NCBI GenBank assembly: GCA_965201045.1
Contig: OZ241746.1
Coordinates: 1,674,001-1,738,000 of the forward strand
Origin: JAPORK01 sp026710285
Lineage (GTDB): Bacteria > Pseudomonadota > Gammaproteobacteria > Pseudomonadales > Endozoicomonadaceae
Direction: 5' to 3'
Length of the DNA: 64,000 bases
In this document: piece after piece, positions 28,401-36,747 of the stretch
Position numbering within the stretch: the first letter of the stretch is position 1
How the letters are laid out: each line of letters begins with the position of its first letter
Translations under genes and position numbers: made by a program
Notes under the pieces: generated by a model
Databases searched by the model: none
What the model saw: only the letters and a program-made list of their open reading frames with translations
What the model was told of the DNA's origin: nothing

Positions 28401-29090
28401 GTGAATCCTACACATAATCATTCTCAACATTATAACGGCTCGTTTAATGCAGATGCTTGTAGCCAATTTACACAAAGTGAAGAAGGTTGGCATGTGGTAG
28501 AAACAAAAGTAAGAGTGAGACAAAGTGCCAGTGGCAGCAACAAAGGACCTGCTCAAAATTCTACAGGTTATCAGGATCAATTACGCCGATCCCAAATACT
28601 GAGTAGTAAGAATCATAAATATTTAGAAAAACAAAGTCGTGGATTTCGGGTGTTAAAGAGTGATCCACATGAGGCAATAAAAAGCACGTAGGATTGGCTA
28701 ACGCTTATTGTGAGATAGGTGATGAAGATCTACAAGCACAGCATAATAATGTGGCGTATAAATTAGGAGATATGAAGGCTGGCGAAATATATGGTCTGTT
28801 TTTGATAAATAAGGGAGAGCATGAGGAAGTAATCCCAGTACTGAAGGATGTTCTGAAGTCTTATCAGGAAAAAGAAGATCTTAAGCATCAGGAAGCAACC
28901 CTCATCAATCTATTTGATTGCTATACCCATGCAGAAACAAAAGATTCTAACGCAATATTGCAAGCAGGTATGGAAGTTCTAAATATACAAATACAACGGG
29001 GTAAAGATCCGAGTGAAAGCAAATGGACACTTAGTGGGATGGCAGCGACTATTGAGGCATTACCAGAGATAGAACAAGCGCAAAAATTTG
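28401..29090 (+). pseudogene. TPR protein gene, N-terminal relic (copy 2)
   Basis: The start (MNPTHNHSQHYNGSFNADAC) and following residues match the intact protein at 34403. It lacks the 40-aa tandem repeats and has lost about 50 bases after HEAI, which breaks the frame near 28690. The second part (IGDEDLQAQHN to IEQAQK) runs to the IS66 insertion at 29091 and resumes briefly at 30812-30835 after the element. The 300-base upstream region matches that of the intact copy. Confidence 0.85.
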
Positions 29091-30803
29091 GTAACTCCCC
29101 AGGTATCTTATCATGGTGAAATAAAAAAAGCTTTACTTCAGTCTGAGGTTATGGCATAACATATACACCATGGATAACTCAGAAAAAATTATACAGCTTG
29201 AAGCACAAATCAATGCACTTAAAATAAAAATAACGGAGCTTTGTATAGAAAATACAGCGCTTCGTACTGAAAATACTGAGTTAAAACAAGAAAATGCTCA
29301 ACTAAAGCATAGCCTGAACCAAAATAGCCAAAACAGTTCTAAACCTCCATTCAGTGATGGTTTAAAAAAACTTACTCGTAATCAGTCACTACGTAAAAAA
29401 GGTCGAAAGAAAAGCGGTGGTCAGGAAGGGCATAAAGGTCATACTCTCAAGCAAGTTAGTAAACCTGACCATATTATTTCTCATGATTTATCCTGCTGTC
29501 CCGGGTGCAAGTGTGATTTAAACCAGACAGATGTCGATGATTTTGTTATCAGGCAAGTGTTTGATATACCATTACCTAAGGTAGAAGTCACAGAACATCG
29601 GGCTGAAATTAAACAATGCCCCTCCTGTAAAAAGCGTGTATGTGCAGATTTTCCGGATGATGTCAGAGCACCGGTTTCTTATGGGCAAAACATCAAAAGT
29701 TTTGCTGTTTATTTGCAACATCAACAATTAATTCCTGAAGATCGTTTGCAAAGTTTATTTGCAACATCAACAATTAATTCCTGAAGATCGTTTGCAAAGT
29801 TTATTTGCAGACCTTTTTAAGTTACCGCTGGCTACTGCCACACTAAACAGTTTTACTGATCAGGCTTTTAATGAACTTGAAATATTTGAACAGACGGTGT
29901 TGAAACTTGTCAGTAAGGCTCCTGTGAAACATCTGGATGAAACAGGTTTTCGAATCAATGGTAAGACACAATGGCTACACGTGTCTTCTGATAAAACATT
30001 AACCTATTATCACATCTCACCCAAACGTAAGGCACTGCTTCCTGATTTATCTGGCACAGTGGTGCATGATCATTACAAACCTTACTACCAGCTTAATGAT
30101 GTTAATCACGGATTATGCAATGCGCATCATTTACGCGAGTTGAATGCATTGATTGAAGATGAAGAGTCCTGGGCTAAAAAAATGAGTCACTGGTTGTTAT
30201 GTAGCCTGCGATATAAAAAATTACATAGAGGGAAATCGATTGCAGCTGATAAATTAGCACGTCTCAGAGCTTCCTATACAGAGATTGTGAAAGAAGGTCT
30301 GGCATACCATGAATCACTTAAGCCGTTAATCAAAAAAAGTAGGTGCGGTAAGGCACCAAAAAGAAAAGGACATAATCTGTTGCTTCGGTTATGGAATTAT
30401 TGTGATGACGTATTACGTTTTTTAACTGATCCGGAAATTCCTTTTACTAATAATCAAGCAGAACAAGATATCCGGATGATGAAGTGTAAACAAAAGATAT
30501 CAGGTGGATTTAGAACAACAAAGGGAGCTGAAAAATTTATCCGCATTCGTGGCTTTATCTCAAATGCAAGAAAACAGAGTTGGAATATTTTAGAAAGCAT
30601 CCAAAAAGTCTTCAACAAAAAAGTACCTTTACCAGATGGATGATGGCATAACTTTTATACCTTCTTTCTTTTGATTTTTTTTACGTAGCAGCTTTTTATG
30701 AACAGAGTCTTTTAAAGCCATCATTTTACTGTTTTGGTTGTTTTTGTTTAGGAGGTGTTTTAACTCAGCGTACTATTTTATTATAGAGTACCTGGGGAGT
30801 TAC
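29091..30803 (+). mobile_element. IS66-family insertion sequence with 8-bp target duplication
   Basis: Terminal inverted repeats are GTAACTCCCCAGGTA at the left and its complement (TACCTGGGGAGTTAC) at the right. The flanks repeat AAAATTTG (29083-29090 and 30804-30811), the 8-bp duplication expected for IS66. It carries only a tnpC-type gene, like ISBst12-group members. It interrupts the TPR relic. Confidence 0.92.
29170..30643 (+). pseudogene. tnpC: IS66 transposase (TnpC), frameshifted by a 46-bp tandem duplication
   Basis: The product has the IS66 layout: an N-terminal leucine-zipper-like coiled coil (residues about 5-60), the NSSKPPFSDG motif, a zinc-binding CCPGCKCDL / CPSCKKRVC region, and the DDE domain (LDETGFRINGK, HDHYKPY, TNNQAEQDIRM). 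The unit at 29715-29760 is repeated exactly at 29761-29806. Because 46 is not a multiple of three, the frame shifts at the duplication. Deleting one copy would restore a complete protein. Confidence 0.92.
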
Positions 30804-31107
30804 AAAATTTGAAAAATTAACTAATTTGTACCCTAGAGGGCGTTGACAATTAATCGGAATATTTCATGTTTGCCTATATAAACGACACATGACAAAAAAA
30901 CATAAGCAAAACTTTTTTAAAGGCTTTTTTTCAAGCTTATCAGCCTCTTTTATATGCTGAATTCAAGTTATTCACCAGATGACACACTAAAAAAATGTAG
31001 CAGGTATGCAGGTATAAAGTATACTCTGCAACTCTTTGGTTTTTATGTATAGCTATATGAATAATAAAAGCAAATTATATTTTTTAAATGTACGTGAAAT
31101 ATTTGGG

Positions 31108-31961
31108 TTAAGTTAACCATATCATTGAAGCTACAATGTGTAACATAGCAAGATAATTACGTCCTAACCGTTCATATCGGGTAGCAATCCTACGGTAACT
31201 TTTAAGCTTTAGAAATAACTTCTCTACAAGATTGCGTTCTTTATAAATATGTTTGTCATAAAAACGCTGCTCTTTTCTATTGCTGCGGGGCGGTATAACT
31301 GGTTCAGCATCAGTCTGAGTTACCAGCGCTATTATCTCATCAGAATCATACCCTTTGTCTGCCAGTAAATATTGATAGTTTAAATTTTTAAGTAATGTAT
31401 TTACCTGACCATATTCTGAAGCCTGCCCCATAGTAATCAGCAATCTAACAGGATTACCTAATGCATCAACAGCTGCATGAATTTTCGTGCTTAAACCGCC
31501 TCTCGAGCGACCTTCTGCATTTTCTTCTTGTTTTTTTTGCAGCAGCTCCATGTTGGTGTACTCTCACTATACTGCCATCTATACCCATTTAACTTCAAAA
31601 CATTGAATTTAATTTTTGTATAGCCACTTGATAACAGTGATTTCTGATAAAGTGAATCCAGTATTTTCAAGTCAGATAGGTATATCATGATGCTTTCAAA
31701 ATCAGCATCTTCTGAAAGAATCAGGAAAATATCATTCCACAGACCTTTATTTGACCATCTATTATAACGCTTATAGACACTATTCCACAGGCCAAACTCT
31801 TTTGGCAGATCCCTCCATGGAGCATCAGTACGATTAATCCATAGTACAGCTTCAAGAAAAAGACGATTATCTTCTGCAGTAACACCACAGTCTGTTATTT
31901 TTCCGGGAAGAAGATCCTTAATACGTTCCCACTGATCATCGCGCAATACCATCCGGGGCAT
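31108..31961 (-). pseudogene. IS5/IS427-type transposase interrupted by a miniature element
   Basis: The first part (MPRMVLRDDQWERIKDLLPG ... WNDIFLILSEDADFESIMI) and the second (RGGLSTKIHAAVDALGNPVR ... SYRRIATRYERLGRNYLAML) are the two halves of a DDE transposase. Between them the 105-bp element at 31580-31684 adds foreign codons and shifts the frame. Splicing it out gives FESIMIDGSIVRVHQHGAAA, the expected family sequence around the first catalytic Asp. The DKGYDSD block is present. Confidence 0.92.
31580..31684 (-). mobile_element. 105-bp TA-type miniature element, copy 2 (inside the IS5 transposase)
   Basis: The sequence begins TATACCCATTTAACTTCAAA and ends CAAGTCAGATAGGTATA. It lies inside the transposase at ATGA-TA-GAT; removal leaves one TA and restores the frame, which shows both the boundaries and the TA duplication. 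Confidence 0.93.
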
Positions 31962-32207
31962 TATTATCATCCAAATATATTGTATTTTTATATTCAAGTG
32001 AATGATTATAAACGAATATTTAAAAATATGAAAACTTAATTGTCAACGCTCTCTAAGTATTAACAATTATAAATGAGTCCAATGTTCTACATATCGATTT
32101 GATTTATTAAAAAATATCTTTTAACCGGATTGTAATAAAAAGATTGACTGTGTACGTTTATTTGTTAGCATCATCGCTTTGTAATATAAAGCAATGAGGA
32201 CAAAGAA

Positions 32208-32672
32208 GTGATTAAGTTAAAAAATAATTTCAATAGAATAAGCCAAAGCATTAAAAAATCAATTTTTTTTGCTATTTTATCACTAAGTTTGTTGAACAGC
32301 ATGAGTTCTTTTGGAGACACGTATCTGAAGCTTAATAACATCACAAATAAAAATAATTCTCTGAATGTAAAAGTAAGAATATTCAATGACGATAATTCAA
32401 TCGAAAAGAAAGAATATTTTATAACACAAAAGTCAGAGGAGAACTTCAAAGTGGAGTCAGGGGTAAAAAAGATGGAAGTTGATGTTTGTAAAACAGGCGC
32501 CGGAACGGTGTTGAAAAAATTCAAAGTCTCTACAAATAAAGACATATTTAACGACTGGAATTATGAAGAATATACAAAAGATGGTGTGACTGTTGAAAAA
32601 GGATCCTTGGATTATCAGTCATTATTAAATCCGAAAACAACAACATATATGCTCTACTTGAAGGCAGATTAA
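32208..32672 (+). CDS. Small secreted protein, family unknown
   Basis: A 154-aa protein starting with GTG at 32208 after GAGGACAAAG. It has a long signal peptide (basic n-region to residue 17, hydrophobic IFFAILSLSLLNSMSSFG, likely cleavage before DTYLKL). The mature part alternates polar and hydrophobic residues in a way that suggests beta strands, and has one cysteine (DVCKTG). It is not clearly related to the six-cysteine pair. It lies just beyond the IS5 element. Confidence 0.7.
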   Translation: MIKLKNNFNRISQSIKKSIFFAILSLSLLNSMSSFGDTYLKLNNITNKNNSLNVKVRIFNDDNSIEKKEYFITQKSEENFKVESGVKKMEVDVCKTGAGTVLKKFKVSTNKDIFNDWNYEEYTKDGVTVEKGSLDYQSLLNPKTTTYMLYLKAD

Positions 32673-32691
32673 GCCTGCATATAAAACATTG

Positions 32692-32729
32692 ACTCATCAT
32701 CAGGTAGTGATGACTGCCTGATGATGAGT
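32692..32729 (+). terminator. Strong hairpin after the small secreted gene
   Basis: ACTCATCATCAGG pairs perfectly with CCTGATGATGAGT around a 12-nt loop, 20 bases after the stop codon. The downstream T-run is weak (TTTAAAA), so termination may be partial or may need other factors. Confidence 0.6.
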
Positions 32730-33019
32730 TTAAAATACACTGTATCACTGATACCTCTGACTTGCTTTACAAATCATACCAATAGTCATGTTACCAGCTT
32801 CAATTCTGACGCTGGAGAAGCGATGTTGTGCATCATTACAAATACCAGTCTTTTGCTTTCTGAGTGATGTAGCAAATCTCTTCAGATAATACATATCATT
32901 TTAAACTGGAGGGTTTTATGGTGACTGATCAGGAACGGGAAGTTTCTGTTTTCAGGTGATTAATTAAGAAAAGTAAAAAACCTGAAAGCTGAGTTGATGA
33001 AATAATAAAGCGTCACCTG

Positions 33020-33153
33020 ATTAAAGTCGAAGACGGTATTGCTTGCAAAGAAAAATCGCTTTGTTCAGACAGTACCGCCTTCGACTCCGTTCCGGCTAAA
33101 GAATATCTGAAACCACAATTTTAGAGTCGTGTCAATGCGTAAGGAACGTGCAC
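33020..33153 (+). repeat. Relic of an inverted-repeat element (TAAGGAACGTGCAC end)
   Basis: GTCGAAGACGGTA and TACCGCCTTCGAC at 33026-33087 form an inverted pair. TAAGGAACGTGCACAAAAT at 33140 matches an end of the element at 33671. No ORF. The wider stretch 32730-33218 holds nothing else I recognise. Confidence 0.45.
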
Positions 33154-33218
33154 AAAATGATTTGTACATTTACACCATCTGAGGCTTCACACTATAATTA
33201 AATTTACCTAACACTTTA

Positions 33219-33690
33219 TCAGCTTGAAAATTTATTTTCCCCAGGGCGGTTTTTTTTGCTTTTTTTCCAGTCTGATATATTTTTTTTTAAAAGATTACAA
33301 GTAACACGAAGACCTGTTTTTGTAGCCGTTTTTTCTATCTTTTCTTTTGCATCATCTTCTGATAGTAAAGGTAGCCCAGACATAGCCCGGGTCACATGAG
33401 GAAAAACTCTGTGTTCAATGGGACTCCACTTGGATGCATATGGGGGGTAATGTGCGATAACCAGTGTAAGACCTATATGATTTGCCAATTTTTGTAATGC
33501 CAGTTTAAATAAATTGTGGCGATAAGAATTAGCTCCCCGGCATCACAAAGAATTAATATTTCTTTCGCCTGTGCCCAGTGTTCTCTACCATAATTTTTCC
33601 TGCTCACTTTTTTATTAAACAATAGTTTTCCATTATTTTTCAACGCACATACTTGAAAAGTTAACTTGGCTAAGGAACGTGCACGAAATA
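33219..33690 (-). pseudogene. ISAzo13-type transposase relic
   Basis: The minus-strand frame contains LTLVIAHYPPYASKWSPIEH and RVFPHVTRAMSGLP, the end of the DDE domain of ISAzo13/Rhodopirellula-type transposases. Upstream, after a frameshift near 33530, comes ILILCDAG and NSYRHNLFKLALQKLANHIG. The N-terminal half is missing. Confidence 0.8.
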
Positions 33691-33821
33691 ATTTGTATAA
33701 TCCTGCCTTCGATTCCGCTCAGCCAACCAACCCTGTAGCCTTAGCCAAGTCGAAGGCAAACAGCCATACAAAACAGCAAAACTCTCCTGAATTTGTCTAA
33801 GCTATTTTGTGCATGTTCCTA
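33671..33821 (+). mobile_element. 151-bp inverted-repeat element
   Basis: The ends are TAAGGAACGTGCACGAAATA and, reversed, TAGGAACATGCACAAAATA. An internal inverted pair (GCCTTCGA / TCGAAGGC) adds a hairpin. It has no ORF and sits at the truncated 5' side of the ISAzo13 relic. Confidence 0.55.
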
Positions 33822-33999
33822 AATCAATACCAATGACTTTAATATTCATTGTAGACACTCCTCTTTAGATGAAATATATGAGTATACTCATTTTGGCACA
33901 GTTGACTCCGATAGCGAGGGGTGTCCATCTCATCAAATATTTTTATTATTCAGCCAAAAACTCCGAACCAGAATTTGTGTATGAAAGACAGCCTATAGA

Positions 34000-34080
34000 T
34001 CCTGGCATGCGGATTGGAGAGTAGACCGTGGGAACCTCCCCTCGCAAAACCATACGTGAACCTCTCGATTCATACGGCTC
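34000..34080 (-). ncRNA. Group II intron A 3' end joined to intron B domain V (second copy)
   Basis: Minus-strand intron A domain V lies at 34080-34046, followed by domain VI and the end GGTCTACTCTC at about 34016. ATCCGCATGCCAGGATCT, the second half of intron B domain V, joins directly. The junction matches the copy at 28014 and sits at the same distance from the TPR gene. Confidence 0.7.
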
Positions 34081-34402
34081 TCATCAAGCAAACACATCTG
34101 TCATTCTCTTCTCAATCAAATACAACTCCATATAGCATTCAAACCAAAATATATAATAAAAAGTTCTATAATGATAGAAATTAAAAATGGTTTGGTTTTT
34201 TGATTTGTGTTAATGTTTCTTTTCAATTTTTAAACTTACTTTAAAAAATGATTTTTATTGTTGCTTGATAGCTTTACCGTCAACTAATATGCAATTTGAT
34301 TTACACACTTTGCAAAAAAATCTTTTTTTAAATAAGGTCATGATGAAATTTTTCTTTTAAAATATTACATTAATCTTTCCAGGGGAAAGCTGAGGTTATA
34401 AA

Positions 34403-36472
34403 GTGAATCCTACACATAATCGTTCTCAACATCATAACGGCTCGTTTAATGCAGATACTCATAGCCAATCTAAACAAAGTAAAAAAGGTTGGCATGAGGT
34501 AAAAAGTGAAGAAGATTGGCATGTGGTAACAAGAAAAGTAAGAGTGAAACAAAGTGCCAGTGGCAGCAACAGAAGACCTGCTCAAAATCCTGCAAGAAGT
34601 TACGGAAGTGGTCAATCTGCACAAAGTCAACAGAGTCAGTATACGGGAAAAGCAAAAGAAAGAGTGGAACAAAGTTCCAGTGGCAGGAACAGAAGACCTG
34701 CTCAAAATCCTGCAATAAGTTACGGAAGTGGTCAATCTGCACAAAGTCAACAGAGTCAGTATACGGGAAAGGCAAAAGAAAGAGTGGAACAAAGTTCCAG
34801 TGGCAGGAACAGAAGAATTCCTCAAAATCCTACAAGCTATCAGGATCGATTCCACCGATCCCGAATATTGAATAGTAGTAAGAGTCGTGAAGATAATGGA
34901 AATAATGAATATTCAGAAAAACGACATCGTGGGTTTCAGGCGTTAAAGAGTGATCCACATGAGGCAATAGAAATATTCCTGGAGTTGATGAAAACAAACC
35001 CTATGGACTCAAAACCGCACATAGGATTGGCTCAAGCTTATTATAAGATAGGTGATGAAGAGCTACAAGCACAGCATAATCGGGCGGCGTTTAACTTAGG
35101 AGATATGAAGGCTGGCGAAATATTTAGTCTGTTTTTGAGAAATACGGGAAAGCATGAAGAAGCAATCCCAGTACTGGAGGAGGTTCTGGAGCATAGTAAG
35201 AAAGAAAAAGACCTTGAGTATCAGGAAAAAATCCTCATGAGTCTATTTTATTGCTATAACGATGCAAAACCAAAAGATGCTGAAAAAGTATTGCAAGCAG
35301 GTATGAAAGTTCTAGATATACAAAAACAACAGAGTAAAGATCTGAGTAAAAACGAATGGCTACTTAATAGTCTGACAGATGCTATTGAGATATTACCAGA
35401 GACAAAACGAGCGCAAAGACTTGAAGCATTAATTGATTTGTACCCTAGTATTGGGTGTTTTTCTATGGAATACCTTCACAAAACCCTTATACCGCATAAG
35501 AATTTCCAAAAAGCATTGGAAGTAGTTAATAGATCGCGTACTGAAATAAATAGAAGTCAAGGGAAGAGAGATCTGGACGGATTTTGCTCATACTTGGGCT
35601 TGGAAAAAGCACGAGCATACATTTTGAATAAAACAAAACAAGCAGAAGAAGCTGAGAAAGCATACACATATATACACCAACAATTAAATACCCACGATTC
35701 ATTTAAGTGGCTTGTTATGGCTATCTATCATAATGATAATGATAAAGATAAAGATAAAGAAAGAGCATTGAAATTAGCACGTGATTACCACGATAAAATT
35801 AATATAGAAAATAGAAAGGGGCCAGGAGAAATGACTGGCATCCTGCTGTTGGATAAGCTGATGTTGAGGGTTTTGCTGAACCCTCGGGAGAGATTAGAGT
35901 TTGCTTTTCGTTTTTGTGCCAAGTACCTTAATGGTAGCTTTGATGATAGATTTGAGAAAGCTGAAATTTTACGGTGTGTAATAGCCGCTCTTCTTTATGT
36001 GTACTGGTATCTCCCTAAAGAGGACGAAACATCAGTCACTACTTTGAGTATGCTAAAGTACTTATCAATACAAGCCCGTGAGTTAGATCCAGATAATCCA
36101 AACATATTAAGACAAAGGGCACATATTTTACGACACGATGGGCAATGTGCAGAAGCGAGGGATTGTTGGATAAAAGCTGACTGCATTGATCCGGAGCATG
36201 ATAATAACCGAAAAAAAAACAAAGATTTGAACCTTAGAGAAAAAATGTCATTAAAGAGTAATCCACAGGATTTCCCCGCTGAATACGAAAAATTAAAGGC
36301 AGAGACCTTGAAGCCTGATCAGACATTTCGATCATTGGTGGAGAAATTTAAGGAAGAAGTGATAAAGGAAGAAGTGACAAAGAAAGAAGTGACAAAGAAA
36401 GAAGTGACAGGTAATCGGTGGCACAAGCACAAAACTGACTATACCTATTCAACTTCAAAAAGCTGGATTTGA
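34403..36472 (+). CDS. TPR-repeat protein, candidate type III effector or secreted factor
   Basis: This 689-aa cytoplasmic-type protein has no signal peptide. The first 50 residues are polar (MNPTHNRSQHHNGSFNADTH...), like many type III secretion signals. Residues about 52-145 hold 2.3 copies of a 40-aa tandem repeat encoded by 120-bp units (34555-34794 and on). From about 175 there are TPR-like helical pairs (DPHEAIEIFLELMKTNPMDS, SKPHIGLAQAYYKIGDEELQ, KHEEAIPVLEEVLE, ELDPDNPNILRQRAHIL). The end carries EEVTKKEVTKKEV repeats, and the last residues and stop come from the miniature element at 36440. It starts with GTG after GAGGT. Two broken copies lie at 27345 and 28401. sctC is next door. 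Effector status is inference. Confidence 0.8.
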   Translation: MNPTHNRSQHHNGSFNADTHSQSKQSKKGWHEVKSEEDWHVVTRKVRVKQSASGSNRRPAQNPARSYGSGQSAQSQQSQYTGKAKERVEQSSSGRNRRPAQNPAISYGSGQSAQSQQSQYTGKAKERVEQSSSGRNRRIPQNPTSYQDRFHRSRILNSSKSREDNGNNEYSEKRHRGFQALKSDPHEAIEIFLELMKTNPMDSKPHIGLAQAYYKIGDEELQAQHNRAAFNLGDMKAGEIFSLFLRNTGKHEEAIPVLEEVLEHSKKEKDLEYQEKILMSLFYCYNDAKPKDAEKVLQAGMKVLDIQKQQSKDLSKNEWLLNSLTDAIEILPETKRAQRLEALIDLYPSIGCFSMEYLHKTLIPHKNFQKALEVVNRSRTEINRSQGKRDLDGFCSYLGLEKARAYILNKTKQAEEAEKAYTYIHQQLNTHDSFKWLVMAIYHNDNDKDKDKERALKLARDYHDKINIENRKGPGEMTGILLLDKLMLRVLLNPRERLEFAFRFCAKYLNGSFDDRFEKAEILRCVIAALLYVYWYLPKEDETSVTTLSMLKYLSIQARELDPDNPNILRQRAHILRHDGQCAEARDCWIKADCIDPEHDNNRKKNKDLNLREKMSLKSNPQDFPAEYEKLKAETLKPDQTFRSLVEKFKEEVIKEEVTKKEVTKKEVTGNRWHKHKTDYTYSTSKSWI

Positions 36473-36544
36473 TTTTTGCAGAACCTTTTGATAACAATGA
36501 TTTCTAGTAAAGTAAATTCAGCATTTTTGAATTGGATCGGTATA
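36440..36544 (+). mobile_element. 105-bp TA-type miniature element, copy 3 (supplies the TPR gene stop codon)
   Basis: It begins TATACCTATTCAACTTCAAA and ends TTGGATCGGTATA. It is nearly identical to the copy at 27763, including the flanks on both sides. The TPR reading frame enters it and ends at its TGA. Confidence 0.88.
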
Positions 36545-36619
36545 GCCTGACTCAGGCGACAGAAGCTAACAATCTCAAACCCTGAAAAACAGTAATGATC
36601 AGAGAAAAATACACTGTAA

Positions 36620-36690
36620 ATACCAATATCAGGCAGAAGGAACTGCCAATTGGCAGTTCCAACCCTCACAGATCCTGGCGTGACCAGGAG
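36620..36690 (-). ncRNA. Group II intron B 3' end relic
   Basis: Minus strand carries the GGAACTGCCAATTGGCAGTT hairpin of domain VI and the remnant GCCAGGATCTGTGAGGG of domain V. Intron A is absent here, unlike the copies at 28000 and 34000. Confidence 0.6.
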
Positions 36691-36747
36691 AGCAGGAATC
36701 ACGGGGAGGAATATACCACCATTCAGCTAGTGCTCATTTTATTGTGC

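Larger units (their letters stand above)
30836..32053 (-). mobile_element. IS5-type (IS427-like) insertion sequence
   Basis: The ends are GAGGGCGTTGACAATTAA on the left and its near complement on the right (GAGAGCGTTGACAATTAA on the minus strand). TA flanks both sides. The element truncates the TPR relic at 30835 and carries a split transposase with a miniature element inside it. Confidence 0.85.

Noticed and set aside
32208..32672. Third member of the six-cysteine family
   Set aside because: Only one cysteine and none of the shared motifs (WTAxGC, YKFK, YCPS) are present.
34555..34830. CRISPR array suggested by regular 120-base repeats
   Set aside because: The repeats are in-frame coding units of 40 residues without spacers, and no cas genes occur.
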